A stretch of DNA of 64,000 bases from Thermosipho africanus Ob7 (GTDB lineage: Bacteria > Thermotogota > Thermotogae > Thermotogales > Fervidobacteriaceae): positions 248,001-312,000 of the forward strand of contig NZ_NKRG01000001.1 in NCBI RefSeq assembly GCF_003351105.1, written 5' to 3'. Below are positions 18,430-27,370 of the stretch, piece after piece. Every line of letters starts with the position of its first letter. The stretch's first letter is position 1. The position numbers and the translations under genes are program-made. The notes beneath the pieces were generated by a model, which searched no databases, had not been told where the DNA came from, and saw nothing but the letters and a program-made list of their open reading frames with translations.

Positions 18430-18430
18430 A

Positions 18431-20071
18431 ATGGTGAAGAAGATTTTAGGTGGTTCGATAGGTAGCTGTGTACATGTTGCTGGTGTCTTGAATTTTTTAA
18501 AGCTTGCAGAAAAAGAGGGCTATAAATCAATTTACCTTGGTGGGGCAGTTCCTTTAGAAAAATTTGTTGGTGCAATTGTAGAGAGTGATCCAGATATAGT
18601 TGCTATTTCATACAGACTTGATCCCAAAGCACTTGAAAAGCTTTTAAATGAGTTTTATAAAATGATAAAAGAAAAGAATTTACTTGATAAGGTTTACATA
18701 TTTGGTGGAACAGTTGAAACGGCAGCTGTTGCAAGAAAATTTGAGTTTATTTCTAAAATTTTTGATGGTTCACAAGACATTGACGAAGTTATTTTATGGC
18801 TCAGGAACGCAAAAAAGGATAAGGAAAAAAAAGAAATACCTCCACAGTTTTTACCTGAGAGAATAATTTACAAAAGGCCTTATCCTCTTATTAGGCATCA
18901 TATAGGGCTTGCAAGTCTAGAGGAAACGGAAAAGCATATAAGAATTCTTGCTGAATCTGGCCTACTTGATATTATTTCACTTGCACCTGACCAAAATTGT
19001 CAGCAGTATTTTTTTGAACCTGAAAAGATGGATAGAAAACAAGACGGTGCAGGTGGGGCACCAATTAGGACGAAAGAAGATTTTATTAGACTCTATAATG
19101 CTTCAAGAACAGGCAATTACCCACTAATGAGATGTTATTCTGGAACAAGAAATTTGGTTGAATTTTCCAAATTACTTAAAGATACGATTAATAACGCATG
19201 GGCAGCTATACCTTTAACATGGTATTCCGATCTTGATAGAAGATCTGATAGACCATTGCTTGAAGCAATAAAGGAAAATCAAGAAGCAATAAAATGGAAT
19301 GCTGAAAATAATGTTCCAGTAGAAATAAATGAAGCTCACCAATGGTCATTGAGGTATGCACATGATGCAATGGAAGTTGCAACGTTTTATCTTGCAGCAT
19401 ACAATGCTAAAAAGTTAGGAGTAAGACATTATGTTGCGCAATACATGTTGAGCACACCACCAGGTCTTTCACCAAAATTTGATCTTGCAAAGCATATTGC
19501 AAAAAAGCAATTGATTGAAACTTTGGAGGATGAAGCCTTTACTTCGTATACTATGATAAGAACTGGACTTTTATCATTCCCTGCTGATGAACATTCTGCA
19601 ATGGGGCAGCTTGTAAGTACCATGTTTTATGGAATGTATTTAAAGCCTGACATAATTCATGTGGTTTCTTATTCAGAAGCAATAAGGCGTGCTACTAGTA
19701 AAGAAATCATAGAAAGTGTAAAAATGGTAAAGCAGGCAATGAGGAATGCGATGAATGGCCTTCCCGATTTTCTGGAAGACAAATCGATTAGAAATAGAGT
19801 GGAAGTGTTAAAGAATGAAGCCATGATGATAATTGATGCAATTAAGCAAATTGGAAAAGAATTCGATGATCCTTTGATAGAACCTGAAGTAATATATAAT
19901 GCAGTAAAGCTAGGGATTTTAGATGCTCCAGGATTAAAAGGTATGTCTGTTGCAAAAGGAAGGTTTGAAACGCAAATTATAGATGGTGCATGTTATGCTG
20001 TGGATGAAAATGGTAAAATACTTACTGAAGAGAAGAGGTTGGAAATTATAAGAAAGGAGGCGGGAATGTGA
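18431..20071 (+). CDS. Cobalamin-binding mutase-like protein, function unknown
   Basis: This 546-residue protein begins with a B12-binding Rossmann domain (1-130). IGSCVHVAG matches the D-x-H-x-x-G signature of glutamate mutase-type enzymes, with the axial ligand H15 and G18 present but the aspartate replaced by C13. AISYRL and IFGGT follow where the other cobalamin loops are expected. Residues 145-540 look like a TIM-barrel-type catalytic region with many charged and aromatic blocks, for example PLTWYSDLDRRSDRPLLEAI, EINEAHQWSLRYAHDA and QYMLSTPPGLSP. The layout resembles a fused MutS+MutE glutamate mutase. A carbon-skeleton or amino-group rearrangement is inferred, not shown. Confidence 0.65.
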   Translation: MVKKILGGSIGSCVHVAGVLNFLKLAEKEGYKSIYLGGAVPLEKFVGAIVESDPDIVAISYRLDPKALEKLLNEFYKMIKEKNLLDKVYIFGGTVETAAVARKFEFISKIFDGSQDIDEVILWLRNAKKDKEKKEIPPQFLPERIIYKRPYPLIRHHIGLASLEETEKHIRILAESGLLDIISLAPDQNCQQYFFEPEKMDRKQDGAGGAPIRTKEDFIRLYNASRTGNYPLMRCYSGTRNLVEFSKLLKDTINNAWAAIPLTWYSDLDRRSDRPLLEAIKENQEAIKWNAENNVPVEINEAHQWSLRYAHDAMEVATFYLAAYNAKKLGVRHYVAQYMLSTPPGLSPKFDLAKHIAKKQLIETLEDEAFTSYTMIRTGLLSFPADEHSAMGQLVSTMFYGMYLKPDIIHVVSYSEAIRRATSKEIIESVKMVKQAMRNAMNGLPDFLEDKSIRNRVEVLKNEAMMIIDAIKQIGKEFDDPLIEPEVIYNAVKLGILDAPGLKGMSVAKGRFETQIIDGACYAVDENGKILTEEKRLEIIRKEAGM

Positions 20072-21006
20072 AGATAGCAATTGTTTGTGATAAGAATATC
20101 AATGATGAAGAAAAAAGAATGGTTGAGGCGGTAAAAAATGCAGTGTCTAAAAAATATAATTGTGAAGTAGTACAATTTGATGAGAATTTTATCAATAAAA
20201 TAAAAGATTTTGATTTTGTGTTTAATCTATCAAATAAGGGTGGAAAGGAAACAATACAAGTTCATGTTCCTGCTCTCCTAGATTTGTTAAATATTCCATA
20301 TACTTCTTCAAATGCATATTCACATTCATTGTGTCTTGATAAAATAACTACTAAGATAATTATGCAGCATTATAACATTCCAACACCAAGATTTTATGTA
20401 TATGATCTAGGACAAATTCCAGAGAAAATAGATAATGGCACCTTTATAGTAAAGCCACCACGTGAAGGAAGTGCACGTGGTATTTCAAAAGATAGCGTAG
20501 TTGATAATTTAAAAGCTCTACAAAAAATGGTAAAGTATATACATGAAGAGTTTAAACAACCAGCACTTGTAGAAGAATTTATTGATGGTACAGAGTTAAG
20601 TGTTGGTATAATAGGAAATGGGGATAGTTTAGAAGTTTTGCCAATTTTGGAGATAGATTTTTCAACCCTTCCAGAAGGTCTTGAAAGATTTTATTCTTAC
20701 AATGTAAAGCATAATTATGGTGAGATGACTAATTATATATGCCCTGCAAGAATTTCAAATAATGTAAAAGAAAAACTTGAATTTTATGCTAAAAAACTTT
20801 TTAGAGTATTAAATCTTAGAGATTATGCAAGAATGGATGTTAGAATTAGGGATGATGAGATATACTTCTTGGAAGTTAATTCAGCTCCTCAGCTTGTTCC
20901 AGTATATTCAGACATAACAAAAATGGCGAAAGCTGCAGGATATGAATATGATGATTTAATTTTGAAAATTTTAGAAATATCAATGGAAAGGTGGGGACTT
21001 AAATGA
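20068..21006 (+). CDS. D-alanine-D-alanine ligase-like ATP-grasp ligase
   Basis: This 312-residue ATP-grasp protein shows [20 protein letters not shown] and [32 protein letters not shown] is the ATP-binding lysine loop, and [21 protein letters not shown] and [12 protein letters not shown] are also visible. In true Ddl the end reads EVNTxPG; here it is EVNSAPQ, and the G-rich N-terminal substrate loop is changed. A substrate other than D-Ala-D-Ala is therefore likely. It starts at GTG, overlapping the B12 gene by 4 bases after GGAGGCGGG. Its context points to ligation of an amino acid or opine product. Confidence 0.75.
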   Translation: MKIAIVCDKNINDEEKRMVEAVKNAVSKKYNCEVVQFDENFINKIKDFDFVFNLSNKGGKETIQVHVPALLDLLNIPYTSSNAYSHSLCLDKITTKIIMQHYNIPTPRFYVYDLGQIPEKIDNGTFIVKPPREGSARGISKDSVVDNLKALQKMVKYIHEEFKQPALVEEFIDGTELSVGIIGNGDSLEVLPILEIDFSTLPEGLERFYSYNVKHNYGEMTNYICPARISNNVKEKLEFYAKKLFRVLNLRDYARMDVRIRDDEIYFLEVNSAPQLVPVYSDITKMAKAAGYEYDDLILKILEISMERWGLK

Positions 21007-21413
21007 AGAGTTACACTGAATATCTCTGGTTTAATACTAAAAAAAGGAAAGAACTCATAAGGATTACAGATACTATTGAGGAAATTGTAGAAAAAAGCGG
21101 TATAAAAGAGGGACTTTGTCTTGTATCGGCAATGCATATAACTGCTGGTATAATTGTAAATGATGATGAATCGGGTTTACACAAAGATATATGGGAGTGG
21201 CTTGAAAAACTCGCACCAGTTGGAGATTATAACCATCATTGGACTGGCGAAGATAATGGAGATGCACATTTAAAAAGGATTTTGACACACCATCAAGTGG
21301 TGCTACCTGTTACAAACGGGAAACTTGATCTTGGGCCTTGGGAGCAGATCTTTTACGCCGAATATGATGGACAGAGAAGAAAAAGAGTAGTTGTGAAGGT
21401 TATTGGTGAATAA
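21003..21413 (+). CDS. YjbQ/UPF0047 family protein
   Basis: This 136-residue protein has the family blocks [34 protein letters not shown] and [44 protein letters not shown] (split around residues 100-123) also fits YjbQ. The family is trimeric. In databases it is called secondary thiamine-phosphate synthase because of a weak in vivo activity; its true role is unsettled. The start overlaps the ATP-grasp gene by 4 bases. No thiamine genes are nearby. Confidence 0.88.
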   Translation: MKSYTEYLWFNTKKRKELIRITDTIEEIVEKSGIKEGLCLVSAMHITAGIIVNDDESGLHKDIWEWLEKLAPVGDYNHHWTGEDNGDAHLKRILTHHQVVLPVTNGKLDLGPWEQIFYAEYDGQRRKRVVVKVIGE

Positions 21414-21415
21414 TT

Positions 21416-23101
21416 ATGGAACTAATGAAGTTTTATAGAACTGTGTTAGAATCTATTATTGAAGGTGTAATAATAGTTGATAGTGACGCACGGATCTTGT
21501 ATATAAACAAGATGGCCGTGCGTCTTTTAAATTTGAAAGATGGATTTTTAGGAAAACATGTGGTTGAAGTTATTCCAAATACAAGACTCCATATAGTTGT
21601 AAGAACAGGTATTCCAGAGGTTGATGAGGTGCAAAATGTTGGAGATAACATAATAATTACTTCTAGGATGCCTTTAAAAGATGAAAATGATAATGTTGTT
21701 GGTGCTGTTGCAGTATTTAGAGATATAACTAGCATGCGAAAACTTGCAGAGGAAATTACCAATCTTCATCAAATTGAAGCAAGGCTGAAGGCAATAATTG
21801 ATTCTACATATGATGCTATATCAGTTGCTGATGAAAATGGAAATGTAGTCTTAGTAAATAAAGCTTATACCAAAATTACGGGATTAAAACCTGAAGATGT
21901 TATAGGAAAACCTGCAACAGTAGATATTGCTGAAGGTGAAAGTATTCATATGATGATTTCTAAAACTAAAAAGCCAATTTATAATGCAAGGTTAAAGGTT
22001 TACCCTTCCAAAAGAGAAGTTATAGTAAATGCTTTACCACTTTTTGTTAAAGGTGAATTTCGTGGGAGTGTTGCTGTTGTTCATGATGTTTCTGAGATTT
22101 TAAATTTGACTAAAGAGCTTGAAGCTGTAAAAAGGTATATAAGACATATAAAGGCAAAATATACTTTTGATGATATTATTGGTCAAAGTGAAAAAATGTT
22201 AATAGCAAAAGAGCAAGCTAAAAAGGTTGCTAAGACCCCTGCAACGGTATTACTTAGGGGTGAAAGTGGTACGGGAAAAGAGTTATTTGCACATGCGATT
22301 CACAATGCAAGTAATAGATCTGATAAGCCATTTGTTACGGTTAATTGTGCGGCGATTCCTGAAAATATGCTTGAGGTTGAATTATTTGGATATGTAGAAG
22401 ATGCCTTTATGGGCACAAAAGGAGAAAAGGTCGGACTTATTGAAGAAGCAGATGGTGGTACATTATTTTTAGATGAAATTGGTAAGATGCCGCTTTCGTT
22501 ACAGGCAAAAATTGTTAGGTTTATTGAAAACGGTGAATTTATTCCAGTTGGTTCAAATAGAATAAAAAAGGTAAATGTAAGAATAATTGCATCTACAAAT
22601 ATGGATTTAGAACAAATGCTTAAAAGAAGGGAATTTTTATCGGAGCTTTACTATAGACTAAATGTCTTTCCAATATTTATTCCACCGCTTCGGGAGAGAA
22701 AAGAAGATATAGATGAACTTGCAAATCACTTTGTTAAGAAGATAAGCAATCAGTATAGAAGAAATATTACAAAAATTACTGATAATGCTATTTCATATTT
22801 AAAGTCATATGATTGGCCTGGAAATGTTAGAGAGCTAGAAAATGTTATTGGCAGGGCAATAATTAATATGTCAATTACAGAGAATATTTTAGATAAAAGG
22901 CATTTTCCAACACTCTTTTTGGAAAATACTAATCAAACTAAGTATGAGGGATCTTTAAAATCACTTGTGGAGGATTTTGAAAGAAAGGTTATAGAAGCTG
23001 CATTAAGAGAAAATAAAGGTGATAGAAATTTGACAGCAAAAAAGTTAGGTATAAGCTTGAGGACTTTGTACTATAAAATGGAAAAATATGGTTTGATTTA
23101 G
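21416..23101 (+). CDS. PAS-PAS-AAA+-Fis enhancer-binding-type regulator with degenerate GAFTGA loop
   Basis: This 561-residue regulator has two PAS domains (about 8-110 and 120-230) and an AAA+ domain with Walker A GESGTGKE at 282-289 and Walker B GGTLFLDEIG. The arginine-finger region LPLRERKEDI-like segment and NYDWPGNVRELEN-type motif are present. It ends in a Fis-type helix-turn-helix (NLTAKKLGISLRTLYYKMEKYGL). The sigma54-contact loop GAFTGA is replaced by D329-A-F-M-G-T334. It is therefore probably unable to activate sigma54 polymerase in the classical way and may act like TyrR-type regulators. It probably controls the surrounding cluster. Confidence 0.85.
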   Translation: MELMKFYRTVLESIIEGVIIVDSDARILYINKMAVRLLNLKDGFLGKHVVEVIPNTRLHIVVRTGIPEVDEVQNVGDNIIITSRMPLKDENDNVVGAVAVFRDITSMRKLAEEITNLHQIEARLKAIIDSTYDAISVADENGNVVLVNKAYTKITGLKPEDVIGKPATVDIAEGESIHMMISKTKKPIYNARLKVYPSKREVIVNALPLFVKGEFRGSVAVVHDVSEILNLTKELEAVKRYIRHIKAKYTFDDIIGQSEKMLIAKEQAKKVAKTPATVLLRGESGTGKELFAHAIHNASNRSDKPFVTVNCAAIPENMLEVELFGYVEDAFMGTKGEKVGLIEEADGGTLFLDEIGKMPLSLQAKIVRFIENGEFIPVGSNRIKKVNVRIIASTNMDLEQMLKRREFLSELYYRLNVFPIFIPPLRERKEDIDELANHFVKKISNQYRRNITKITDNAISYLKSYDWPGNVRELENVIGRAIINMSITENILDKRHFPTLFLENTNQTKYEGSLKSLVEDFERKVIEAALRENKGDRNLTAKKLGISLRTLYYKMEKYGLI

Positions 23102-23120
23102 AAAAAGGAGGGGCCATGCT

Positions 23121-23750
23121 ATGAAAATGGATATACTACTTGAGGGTGGAATAATTAGTGTTCCAAGCAGAGCAAAAGCGACATTTTCTACCATTGTATT
23201 GCTTGAAGATGGTGATAGAAAAATTCTTATAGAACCTGGAGATTATGTAACTCATTCAATCTTGGAGGAGGAATTGAAAAAAAGAAATTTAAAGACTGAA
23301 GATATTACAGATATTGTACTTACTCACTTTCACCTTGACCATGCTTATAACTCCATCTTTTTTAAAAACGCTACGGTTCATTTGCATGAAAACTTTTTAA
23401 AGAAGAATTACGAGAAATTTGGTATGATAGTTGGAAAGCAATACAAGATGATTATAGACTCTTGGAATGCGTTCCAAACATTTAAGGATGGTGATATATT
23501 ATTTGATAAAATTAATGTGTATCATACACCCTGGCATTCAAAGGAGCATTGTTCTTTTGTTGTAGATACAGAAAATATGGGAAAGGTGTTTTTTGCAGGA
23601 GATATTGTTATGACTAGAGTAGAGTTTTATGATATAATGAGAATGCTAAGAGATGACGATTGTGCAAGATTTGTTAGAGAAATGGTTAATAAATGTGATT
23701 ATTTGGTTTTAACTCACGATAGTGGGGTGTTTTTGGAAAATTGGAGGTGA
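23121..23750 (+). CDS. Metallo-beta-lactamase fold hydrolase
   Basis: This 209-residue protein has the metal-binding motif THFHLDHA near residue 72. A further histidine lies in TPWHSKEH, an aspartate in FAGDIVM and a final histidine in LTHDSG. This is a complete dinuclear zinc site of the lactonase/glyoxalase II-like superfamily. The substrate is unknown. The start follows GGAGGGG. It ends within the ribosome binding site of glgA. It may hydrolyse a lactone or thioester made by the preceding cluster, or be unrelated. Confidence 0.85.
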   Translation: MKMDILLEGGIISVPSRAKATFSTIVLLEDGDRKILIEPGDYVTHSILEEELKKRNLKTEDITDIVLTHFHLDHAYNSIFFKNATVHLHENFLKKNYEKFGMIVGKQYKMIIDSWNAFQTFKDGDILFDKINVYHTPWHSKEHCSFVVDTENMGKVFFAGDIVMTRVEFYDIMRMLRDDDCARFVREMVNKCDYLVLTHDSGVFLENWR

Positions 23751-23755
23751 AAACC

Positions 23756-25213
23756 GTGAAGGTTGCACTTGTTTCTTATGAAGTATATCCATTTGCTAAA
23801 GTAGGGGGACTTGCTGACGTTGTAGGGGCTTTACCAAAATATCTTAAAAAATTTTCAGTTGAACCAATTGTTATAATGCCAAAGCATAAGATCGTAGAAA
23901 AAAATGCAGAAAAGTTTTCATATAGTCTAAGAAAGATAAAAGAAAATATTAGTGTTCCAAATTTAAAAACGGATGAAAAATTTGATATTTATCAAACATT
24001 TATACCTGGAACACAAATTCCTGTCTACCTTATTGCAAATGATTACTATTTTTCTGCAGAACAAGTATATGAAGGGCCTGATTTGGCCGAACAGGCAATA
24101 TACTTTTCTGCAGCTGTTTTTGAAGCATTAAAAGTGCTCGGGGAAAAAGTTGATGTTTTACATATCAATGATTGGCAAACGGGATTGGTACCAGTATATT
24201 TAAAGACATTGTATAAAGATGATGAGTTTTTCTCAAAGACTGTTGTACTATTGACAATACATAACCTTGGCTATCAGGGAATTTTTGATAGTTCATATAT
24301 GAATTTTTCAGGTTTACCTGATTATCTATATAACATTGATGGTATTGAGTTTTATGGGAAAATTAACTTCTTAAAGGGTGGAATTTTATTCTCTGATGTT
24401 ATTAACACAGTAAGTCCTACTTACGCTCAAGAAATTCAAACTAAAGAGTATGGCGAAAAGCTGGATGGTGTATTAAGACTTAGAAGTTCTGATTTGTATG
24501 GAATATTAAATGGTATCGATTATGATGAATATAATCCTGAAACGGATAAAAGAATTTATGTAAATTACAGCTTACAAGAGATTGAGAAAAAATATGAAAA
24601 TAAGAAAATGCTTCAAAAAGAATTGAATCTTCCACAAACTAATGATGTTCCAGTTATTGGTATGATTACGAGACTTGTTGATCAAAAAGGGTTAGATATA
24701 TTATCAGAGGTTTTAAGATACATTTTAAATATGGATGTTCAATTTGTACTTCTTGGAACGGGTGATAAAAAGTATGAAGAAATGTTTAAAGAGATTGAAA
24801 AGGAATTTCCTGATAAAATGTCTGCAAACATTACTTTTGATATAGTACTTGCTCAAAAAATTTATGCTTCAAGCGATATGTTTTTGATGCCTTCAAGGTA
24901 TGAACCATGCGGTCTTGGCCAAATGTATAGTTTAAGGTATGGTACTATTCCAGTTGTTAGGTATACTGGAGGGCTTGCAGATACGGTTATGGAATATGAT
25001 GAAGAAGCTATGAAAGGAAATGGTTTCGGGTTTAAGGAATATGATTCGGCATACTTACTAAAGGCCGTTGCAAGGGCAGTTGACTTTTTCAAAAACAAAA
25101 AAGGTCACTGGAAAAAATTGATTGAAAATGCTATGAAAACAGATTTATCGTGGGAAAGATCGGCAAATGAATACGTTAAGATATACAATAAAGCTTTGAA
25201 TAAAAGGCGTTAA
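23756..25213 (+). CDS. glgA: Glycogen (starch) synthase, GT5
   Basis: This 485-residue enzyme transfers glucose from ADP- or UDP-glucose to a growing alpha-1,4-glucan. Motifs are VSYEVYPFAKVGGLADVVGA at the N-terminus with the KxGGL sugar-nucleotide site, LHINDWQTGLVP, LLTIHNLGYQG and NTVSPTYAQEI. GMITRLVDQKGLD and PSRYEPCGLGQMYSLRYGT carry the acceptor/donor loop. GTG 23756 is chosen because GGAGGTG precedes it; the preceding in-frame TTG lies in that site. It is followed by galT. Confidence 0.94.
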   Translation: MKVALVSYEVYPFAKVGGLADVVGALPKYLKKFSVEPIVIMPKHKIVEKNAEKFSYSLRKIKENISVPNLKTDEKFDIYQTFIPGTQIPVYLIANDYYFSAEQVYEGPDLAEQAIYFSAAVFEALKVLGEKVDVLHINDWQTGLVPVYLKTLYKDDEFFSKTVVLLTIHNLGYQGIFDSSYMNFSGLPDYLYNIDGIEFYGKINFLKGGILFSDVINTVSPTYAQEIQTKEYGEKLDGVLRLRSSDLYGILNGIDYDEYNPETDKRIYVNYSLQEIEKKYENKKMLQKELNLPQTNDVPVIGMITRLVDQKGLDILSEVLRYILNMDVQFVLLGTGDKKYEEMFKEIEKEFPDKMSANITFDIVLAQKIYASSDMFLMPSRYEPCGLGQMYSLRYGTIPVVRYTGGLADTVMEYDEEAMKGNGFGFKEYDSAYLLKAVARAVDFFKNKKGHWKKLIENAMKTDLSWERSANEYVKIYNKALNKRR

Positions 25214-25227
25214 GGGAGGATTTAGAT

Positions 25228-26226
25228 ATGCCAGAATATAGAAAGGATCCAGTTGTAAGAAGATGGGTTATTATTGCAACTGAACGTGCAAAAAGACCTC
25301 ATGATTTTACAGTTCCAAAGGAAGAAGCAAAAGGTGGCTTTTGCCCCTTTGATTATGGAAATGAGCACACCACACCACCAGAAATTTTTGCTTTTAGACC
25401 AGAAAATACAGAACCTAATTCTCCAGGTTGGTGGGTAAGAGTTGTTCCAAATAAGTTTCCAGCGGTTAATCCAGATATAGAAATCGAAAAATATGGACAT
25501 GGTATGTATGATGCAATGGCTGGTTTTGGATATCATGAAGTAGTAGTTGAAACACCAGAGCACAGCAGCACTTTTGCATTGTATGATGACAAACAGGCAG
25601 AAGAAGTTGTTTGGGCATATGTAAAAAGGTTTAGACAACTTAGAGAAGATAAAAGATTAAAGTATATATTGATATTTAAAAATCATGGTGCACTTGGTGG
25701 GGCATCTCTTCCTCATCCACATAGTCAAATTATTGCAATTCCAAGTGTTCCAAAAAGGGTATTGGAGGAGTTAAACGGAGCAAAAGACTATTATGATTAT
25801 AAGGAAAGATGTGTATTTTGTGATATGATCTCTCAAGAAAAAATAGAAAACCGTAGGATTGTTGAAGAAAATGAGGATTTTATTGCTTTTGCACCATATG
25901 CTTCAAGATTTCCATTTGAAGTATGGATTGCTCCGAAGGTTCACTCTCATGATTTTGGAAAGATTGAGGACAGCCAAGTAAAAACATTTGCGATTATTTT
26001 AAGGAATACTTTGAAGAGAATATATAAAGTTCTTGATAACCCACCATATAACTTTGTAATTCATACCTCGCCAACTTACGAGGAAGGAAAGATTTATTAT
26101 CATTGGCATGTTGAAATAATGCCAAGGCTTACGAGAGTGGCAGGTTTTGAGTGGGGCTCTGGCTTTTATATTAATCCTGTTCCACCTGAAGATGCTTCAA
26201 AATACTTGAAAAATGTTGAATTATAA
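25228..26226 (+). CDS. galT: Galactose-1-phosphate uridylyltransferase
   Basis: This 332-residue HIT-superfamily enzyme swaps UMP between UDP-glucose and galactose-1-phosphate in the Leloir pathway. The N-terminus has YRKDPVVRRWVIIATERAKRP. The central active site is NHGALGGASLPHPHSQIIA with the H-P-H nucleophile motif. CVFCDMI and YHWHVEIMPRL provide further conserved residues. The ATG follows GGGAGGA. It is the last gene of the long + strand run and is followed directly by a terminator. Confidence 0.95.
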   Translation: MPEYRKDPVVRRWVIIATERAKRPHDFTVPKEEAKGGFCPFDYGNEHTTPPEIFAFRPENTEPNSPGWWVRVVPNKFPAVNPDIEIEKYGHGMYDAMAGFGYHEVVVETPEHSSTFALYDDKQAEEVVWAYVKRFRQLREDKRLKYILIFKNHGALGGASLPHPHSQIIAIPSVPKRVLEELNGAKDYYDYKERCVFCDMISQEKIENRRIVEENEDFIAFAPYASRFPFEVWIAPKVHSHDFGKIEDSQVKTFAIILRNTLKRIYKVLDNPPYNFVIHTSPTYEEGKIYYHWHVEIMPRLTRVAGFEWGSGFYINPVPPEDASKYLKNVEL

Positions 26227-26228
26227 AA

Positions 26229-26270
26229 AAAACAACCGAAGGCAAATGCCTTCGGTTGTTTTATATTTTT
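26229..26270. terminator. Bidirectional terminator between galT and the TPR gene
   Basis: The long arms AAAACAACCGAAGGCA and TGCCTTCGGTTGTTTT have a two-base loop and an A/T-rich flank on each side. They serve galT on the + strand and the minus-strand gene ending at 26261, whose stop codon lies at the edge of the arm. Confidence 0.88.
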
Positions 26271-27370
26271 ATCCTCTTTAGTATGTTATACTCTTCCAAT
26301 GCTTTGTCATACATTCCAGCCTCTTCGTATAACTGTGCAAGCTTTAAATGTTTTTCTTCATTTAATGGATCCTTATCAACAATTTTTTTATATACTTTTG
26401 CTGCCATTTTTTTCAGTCCTAGTATGTAAAAAAGATAAAATCTTACTAGTTTAAATGAAACTACAATTATTGCAAGCATTACTAAGAGCAATATCATTAT
26501 GTAATTGGTATTATTGCTAGAATTTTGAGATGTACTTGTTTTTTTAGAAGAGTCTTTAATATTGTTTTTTTGTGTATTGTTTAAAATGTTTTCAAGTTTT
26601 GATGATAAATTATATTTTTTTATTGAAAGATTTTCTATCGTTAATTTTGCTTTATTTATATCTATATTTTCAGATGTTTCATTTAAGATATTACTTAATT
26701 CTACATACTTTTTAAGATCATTTAAATATTTTGAAGTAAATTTTCCACCAATTTTTTCTGCAAATTCTACTATTCTATTAAGAATTGGATATTGGACTTC
26801 TTCAAAGTTTTCAATGTTATCCACGATATATTTTAGTATGTTGTACCCAAGATCCTTTGAAAAGTCTTTTTGAGATAGAATATTTATAACTTCGTATGTT
26901 AACATAGTAGGATATTTAAGGAAAAAATTTGTAAGGTTTTGGGCGCTTATTTTTTCATCAATTTCTGGATTTGCTATTTTTAGCAAAATAATATTATCAA
27001 GAAAAGTGTCATACTCAGGTTTCTCAAGTGTATTTTTAGATATTTCATTTATTTGGGGAAAAAGTTGAAAAATTATTTCAACTTCTGTTGCACTTGGTGT
27101 TGTGTTCTTTAAAAAATTCTTAAGTTCTTTTATATCCTGCTTTATTAAAAATGAAAGTCTAGGATCATTCATTAGGGAAATTTTAACTTTTAATTCTTTT
27201 CCCATAGTTTCAAGAGAAGTATCAGTTGGATTATCAAGCACATATTCAAGGTAAAGTTTCCAAGCTTCTTTTGGATTTTCTTTGGAAAGATTTATTATTT
27301 CATCTTTTGTTACTGAAAATCCGATGATACTTATGAATATTAAAATTAAGACTACAGCTTTACTTTTCAT
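26261..27370 (-). CDS. Membrane-anchored TPR protein with signal peptide
   Basis: This 369-residue protein begins with a signal peptide (SKAVVLILIFISIIGFSV). A large helical region (20-285) follows, then an asparagine/serine-rich linker, a transmembrane segment (YIMILLLVMLAIIVVSFKLV) and a C-terminal pair of tetratricopeptide-like helices (EEKHLKLAQLYEEAGMYDKALEEYNIL). The N-terminal part is probably outside the cytoplasm and the TPR end inside. No specific function is recognised. The start at 27370 follows GGGGGGA; the longer frame would overlap the upstream gene extensively. Confidence 0.65.
   Translation of the reverse strand: MKSKAVVLILIFISIIGFSVTKDEIINLSKENPKEAWKLYLEYVLDNPTDTSLETMGKELKVKISLMNDPRLSFLIKQDIKELKNFLKNTTPSATEVEIIFQLFPQINEISKNTLEKPEYDTFLDNIILLKIANPEIDEKISAQNLTNFFLKYPTMLTYEVINILSQKDFSKDLGYNILKYIVDNIENFEEVQYPILNRIVEFAEKIGGKFTSKYLNDLKKYVELSNILNETSENIDINKAKLTIENLSIKKYNLSSKLENILNNTQKNNIKDSSKKTSTSQNSSNNTNYIMILLLVMLAIIVVSFKLVRFYLFYILGLKKMAAKVYKKIVDKDPLNEEKHLKLAQLYEEAGMYDKALEEYNILKRIKI

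Noticed and set aside
20068-21006. Genuine cell-wall D-Ala-D-Ala ligase
   Set aside because: Altered substrate and C-terminal motifs and no cell-wall genes adjacent; the B12 block context suggests another substrate.
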